NCBI GenBank assembly: GCA_015065395.1
Contig: SVQJ01000094.1
Location: forward strand, 1 to 6,735
DNA: 6,735 nt
Reading direction: 5' to 3'
Source of the DNA: Oscillospiraceae bacterium
Lineage (GTDB): Bacteria; Bacillota; Clostridia; Oscillospirales; CAG-272
Program-made: the position numbers and the translations under genes
Shown: positions 5,261-6,735 of the stretch, piece after piece
Position numbering within the stretch: the stretch's first letter is position 1
How the letters are laid out: each line of letters begins with the position of its first letter
Notes under the pieces: model-generated
What the model was told of the DNA's origin: nothing
Databases searched by the model: none
The model's input: the letters and a program-made list of their open reading frames with translations, nothing else

Positions 5261-5305
5261 GCGAGAATTATAATCAACAAACGGTTTCTTGATTATAATG
5301 CTTGC
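5261..5305. promoter_or_regulatory. inverted repeat, candidate operator or leader hairpin upstream of the membrane-protein gene
   Basis: ATTATAATCAA (5267-5277) and TTGATTATAAT (5289-5299) are a perfect 11-bp dyad with half-site centres 22 bp apart, about two helical turns. After one mismatch the pairing continues for five more positions (5261-5265 with 5301-5305, one wobble). The right arm contains the -35-like TTGATT of the putative downstream promoter. This geometry suits a dimeric DNA-binding regulator, but an RNA hairpin is equally compatible. Confidence 0.4.
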
Positions 5306-5317
5306 CGGCGGTACAAT
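5289..5317 (+). promoter_or_regulatory. putative sigma-A promoter for the membrane-protein gene
   Basis: TTGATT (5289-5294) and TACAAT (5312-5317) have a 17-bp spacer; four and five of six positions match consensus. Initiation near 5324 would give a leader of about 45 nt. Confidence 0.45.
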
Positions 5318-5368
5318 TATAACAGAACAAGGGTGCGCACTCCGGTCAAAAAGAAAGGAATAATCTTA

Positions 5369-5908
5369 ATGAATTATGTCAGATATCCCCTGGCTTGGTT
5401 TTTGTGCGTGCTCGTATGCTCCTTTATCTTTAGCTTTGGGGTGAATACCATCGTTTCTACCTTGCTGTTTTATGAATACAAGGTCCATTTCGCTGTCAAG
5501 TTGATTCTGTTTTTAGTAAATATTCTTATCACTGTTCTCACTCTGCTCATTGCATTTGACGGCGTTGGCAGAAAGCTGAATTCAAGTGATAAAAAGCTGA
5601 TTTCCGTTTCGCGTATCCTTGTTGTGCAGCTTTTATGCGTTATCGTTTATATCTGCGTGACAGGAGCCGCAGGGTTCCCTAAAGAAATCTGCTACTCATC
5701 ACATTTGCTTCTTTGGGCGGTGAAGGATATCAGCAAAAACGCTCTGACAAATACGAATGAATCACTGTGGTATGTCCTTTTTGGACTTTTACAGGCACTT
5801 ATCTTTTCGTTTGCATCCTTGCTTTCGTATTTCAGAGCGAGAAAACAGCAGATAATTATTCGCGAAAAGGAGAGGCTCCACGCACAAAGTATGGGAGCCG
5901 CAGTATAG
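5369..5908 (+). CDS. uncharacterised four-pass membrane protein
   Basis: I do not recognise this 179-residue protein. It has four hydrophobic segments at roughly residues 7-34, 41-63, 83-101 and 133-155. A short polar loop with a lysine pair (68-78) lies between segments 2 and 3. A longer extracytoplasmic-side loop (102-132) holds two aromatic/charged clusters. The C-terminal tail is basic (RARKQQ, REKERLH). By the positive-inside rule both ends would be cytoplasmic. The start is ATG 5369, with AAAGGA at 5354-5359 (9-nt spacing). The in-frame GTG at 5333 would add a hydrophilic leader and lies too close to the predicted transcription start. It stands alone, with the dyad-rich region upstream and hairpins downstream, so context gives no function. 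An intact ORF with a proper ribosome binding site argues that it is a real gene. Confidence 0.75.
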   Translation: MNYVRYPLAWFLCVLVCSFIFSFGVNTIVSTLLFYEYKVHFAVKLILFLVNILITVLTLLIAFDGVGRKLNSSDKKLISVSRILVVQLLCVIVYICVTGAAGFPKEICYSSHLLLWAVKDISKNALTNTNESLWYVLFGLLQALIFSFASLLSYFRARKQQIIIREKERLHAQSMGAAV

Positions 5909-5917
5909 CATTCTGTC

Positions 5918-5966
5918 CGTGTACCTGAAAATACTTCCTGAAAAATCAAATCGAAAAGGGTACACG
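5918..5966. other. inverted repeat just after the membrane-protein gene
   Basis: CGTGTACC (5918-5925) pairs perfectly with GGTACACG (5959-5966) across a 33-nt A-rich loop. It begins 10 bp after the stop codon and abuts the next hairpin with one base between. The long loop makes it a poor terminator alone. Confidence 0.4.
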
Positions 5967-5967
5967 A

Positions 5968-6009
5968 AATCCCTATACCTTTCATAGTGACAGGTATAGG
6001 GATTATTTT
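5968..6009 (+). terminator. intrinsic terminator between convergent genes
   Basis: AATCCCTATACCT (5968-5980) pairs perfectly over 13 bp with AGGTATAGGGATT (5992-6004) across an 11-nt loop, and ATTTT follows on the plus strand. It would end the membrane-protein transcript. On the minus strand only three T residues follow the stem, so its use by the convergent gene is uncertain. The T-run overlaps that gene's stop codon. Confidence 0.75.
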
Positions 6010-6735
6010 ATGCTTGGATATTTTTGTATATTTCTTTTGCCTTATCTCCTATAGATATCCGCTCCCTAACCGAGGCGCTTTTGAGCTTTTTTGCTTTCGG
6101 CTTTCCCCATATATCGAAGAAGCGCGGACCTATCCACGTACAGTATGTCGTGGGTTCAAAAACGCCCTTTAGAATTGAAAGGCAGGCTGTCTTCGGTCTC
6201 ATGAATATTATTTTCATGGGATGCTTAATTATAGCAAAAATGATTTTGGGATAATGATTTGTGATTCCCGTAAAGCTTATTCCCGGATGAACTACGGAAA
6301 GAGAAGCGGCCTCTTCGACTTTGAAAAGCTCGTGAAGCGCAAACATCAGGTACCGCTTAGCGTTTCCGTATACCTTGGACGACGCTTTTCGTGTGGAAAA
6401 GTCAATATCGCAAGGGTCGGTTTTTGAATAGTTGTGTGCTATGCTTCCCACTGCAACAACTCGGCCTCCTCTTTCACGAAGGTAAGGAAGCAGGCGCTTT
6501 ACCATGTAGTAGGGGGATATAAAATTTATCTGAAAAACATTGTCAAAGCCGATATCGGTTTTGTATCTTGGAATATCGTATGCTCCCGCATTGTGGATGA
6601 AAACGCTGATATCTCTTTTGCAAAGCTCTTCACAAGCTGCTTTTACCGATCCTATATCGGAGAGATCGGCGTTCACACATGAGACTGATATCTTGTATTT
6701 TTCTGAAAGCTCATCCTTGAAAGCGTTGGAGCGGG
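6008..6735 (-). CDS. short-chain dehydrogenase/reductase, 5' end outside window
   Basis: The minus-strand frame stays open to the right edge and ends at TAA (6010-6008), giving 241 visible residues. It is a classical NAD(P)-dependent SDR oxidoreductase. Numbered from the first whole codon at the edge, it shows NADLSD (21-26, adenine-ring Asp), HNAG (47-50), active-site Asn70, Ser97 in VGSIAH, and YGNAK (Tyr122, Lys126), followed by VVHPG. The Ser-Tyr spacing of 25 residues and the GSIAH...IDF segment resemble retinol-dehydrogenase- or protochlorophyllide-reductase-like SDRs rather than FabG. The N-terminal TGxxxGxG nucleotide motif lies beyond the edge. A GTG at 6676 could be mistaken for a start, but the upstream codons (RSNAFKDELSEKYKISVSC) continue the SDR fold. 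Substrate is unknown. The gene converges on the membrane-protein gene. Confidence 0.9.
   Translation of the reverse strand, partial: RSNAFKDELSEKYKISVSCVNADLSDIGSVKAACEELCKRDISVFIHNAGAYDIPRYKTDIGFDNVFQINFISPYYMVKRLLPYLRERGGRVVAVGSIAHNYSKTDPCDIDFSTRKASSKVYGNAKRYLMFALHELFKVEEAASLSVVHPGISFTGITNHYPKIIFAIIKHPMKIIFMRPKTACLSILKGVFEPTTYCTWIGPRFFDIWGKPKAKKLKSASVRERISIGDKAKEIYKNIQA

Larger units (their letters stand above)
4940..5368. other. non-coding, dyad-rich intergenic region
   Basis: About 430 bp separate the tRNA terminator from the membrane-protein gene, with stops in all frames apart from trivially short ORFs. Visible contents are the heptamer repeat (4951-4978), abutting small palindromes (5077-5101), a long hairpin (5150-5185), a second hairpin (5197-5218), an 11-bp perfect dyad (5267-5299) and a plausible promoter (5289-5317). 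I recognise no known riboswitch or ncRNA family. It may be a long regulatory leader, an uncharacterised small RNA, or remnants of decayed sequence. Confidence 0.6.

Noticed and set aside
6147..6159. 13-nt exact copy of tRNA-Met T-arm sequence (4790-4802), a possible attachment-site repeat
   Set aside because: The copy lies inside conserved SDR coding sequence and does not extend to the tRNA 3' end. One 13-nt match in a window this size is expected by chance fairly often, and no integrase is present.
6008..6682. Plus-strand ORFs (6024-6254, 6221-6427, 6434-6682) opposite the SDR gene
   Set aside because: They are antisense to a conserved SDR frame with all catalytic residues, and have no recognisable features.

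Overview
The window looks like chromosomal DNA from an endospore-forming (or spore-former-derived) member of the Clostridia. The evidence is a stage II sporulation protein R gene, Firmicutes-type tRNA-Met and tRNA-Glu genes with encoded CCA, a small 58-residue S21, strong GGAGG-type ribosome binding sites, consensus sigma-A promoters and U-tract terminators. The species cannot be named from the sequence alone.

Layout, left to right. Positions 2-178 are the tail of an apparently shortened CDP-glycerol glycerophosphotransferase-like gene. Positions 224-2626 are leuS (leucyl-tRNA synthetase, 800 aa). A perfect consensus promoter (2649-2677) drives rpsU (2738-2914), which ends in a hairpin terminator lying against the ribosome binding site of a D-2-hydroxyacid dehydrogenase gene (2965-3912). 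A second strong terminator (3945-3983) follows, and spoIIR (3984-4577) starts on the base after its U-tract. A candidate forespore (sigma-F-like) promoter is overlaid on this terminator. Then come a weak terminator, another perfect promoter with an A-rich UP-like region, and a two-gene tRNA operon (Met-CAT, then Glu-TTC with no spacer) closed by a strong terminator.

Positions 4940-5368 hold no convincing gene. They contain a heptamer tandem repeat, several inverted repeats and a plausible promoter for the next gene. Positions 5369-5908 encode an unrecognised 179-aa protein with four predicted membrane segments. Two back-to-back hairpins separate it from a convergent short-chain dehydrogenase/reductase gene on the minus strand (6008 to the right edge), whose 5' end is outside the window.

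Most genes are housekeeping (leucine charging, ribosome, tRNAs) with one sporulation signalling gene. I see no mobile element, CRISPR array, defence system or clearly new multi-gene system. The observations most worth following are regulatory: the terminator/promoter overlay in front of spoIIR, the dyad-rich leader region before the orphan membrane protein, and single mispaired stem positions in both tRNAs.
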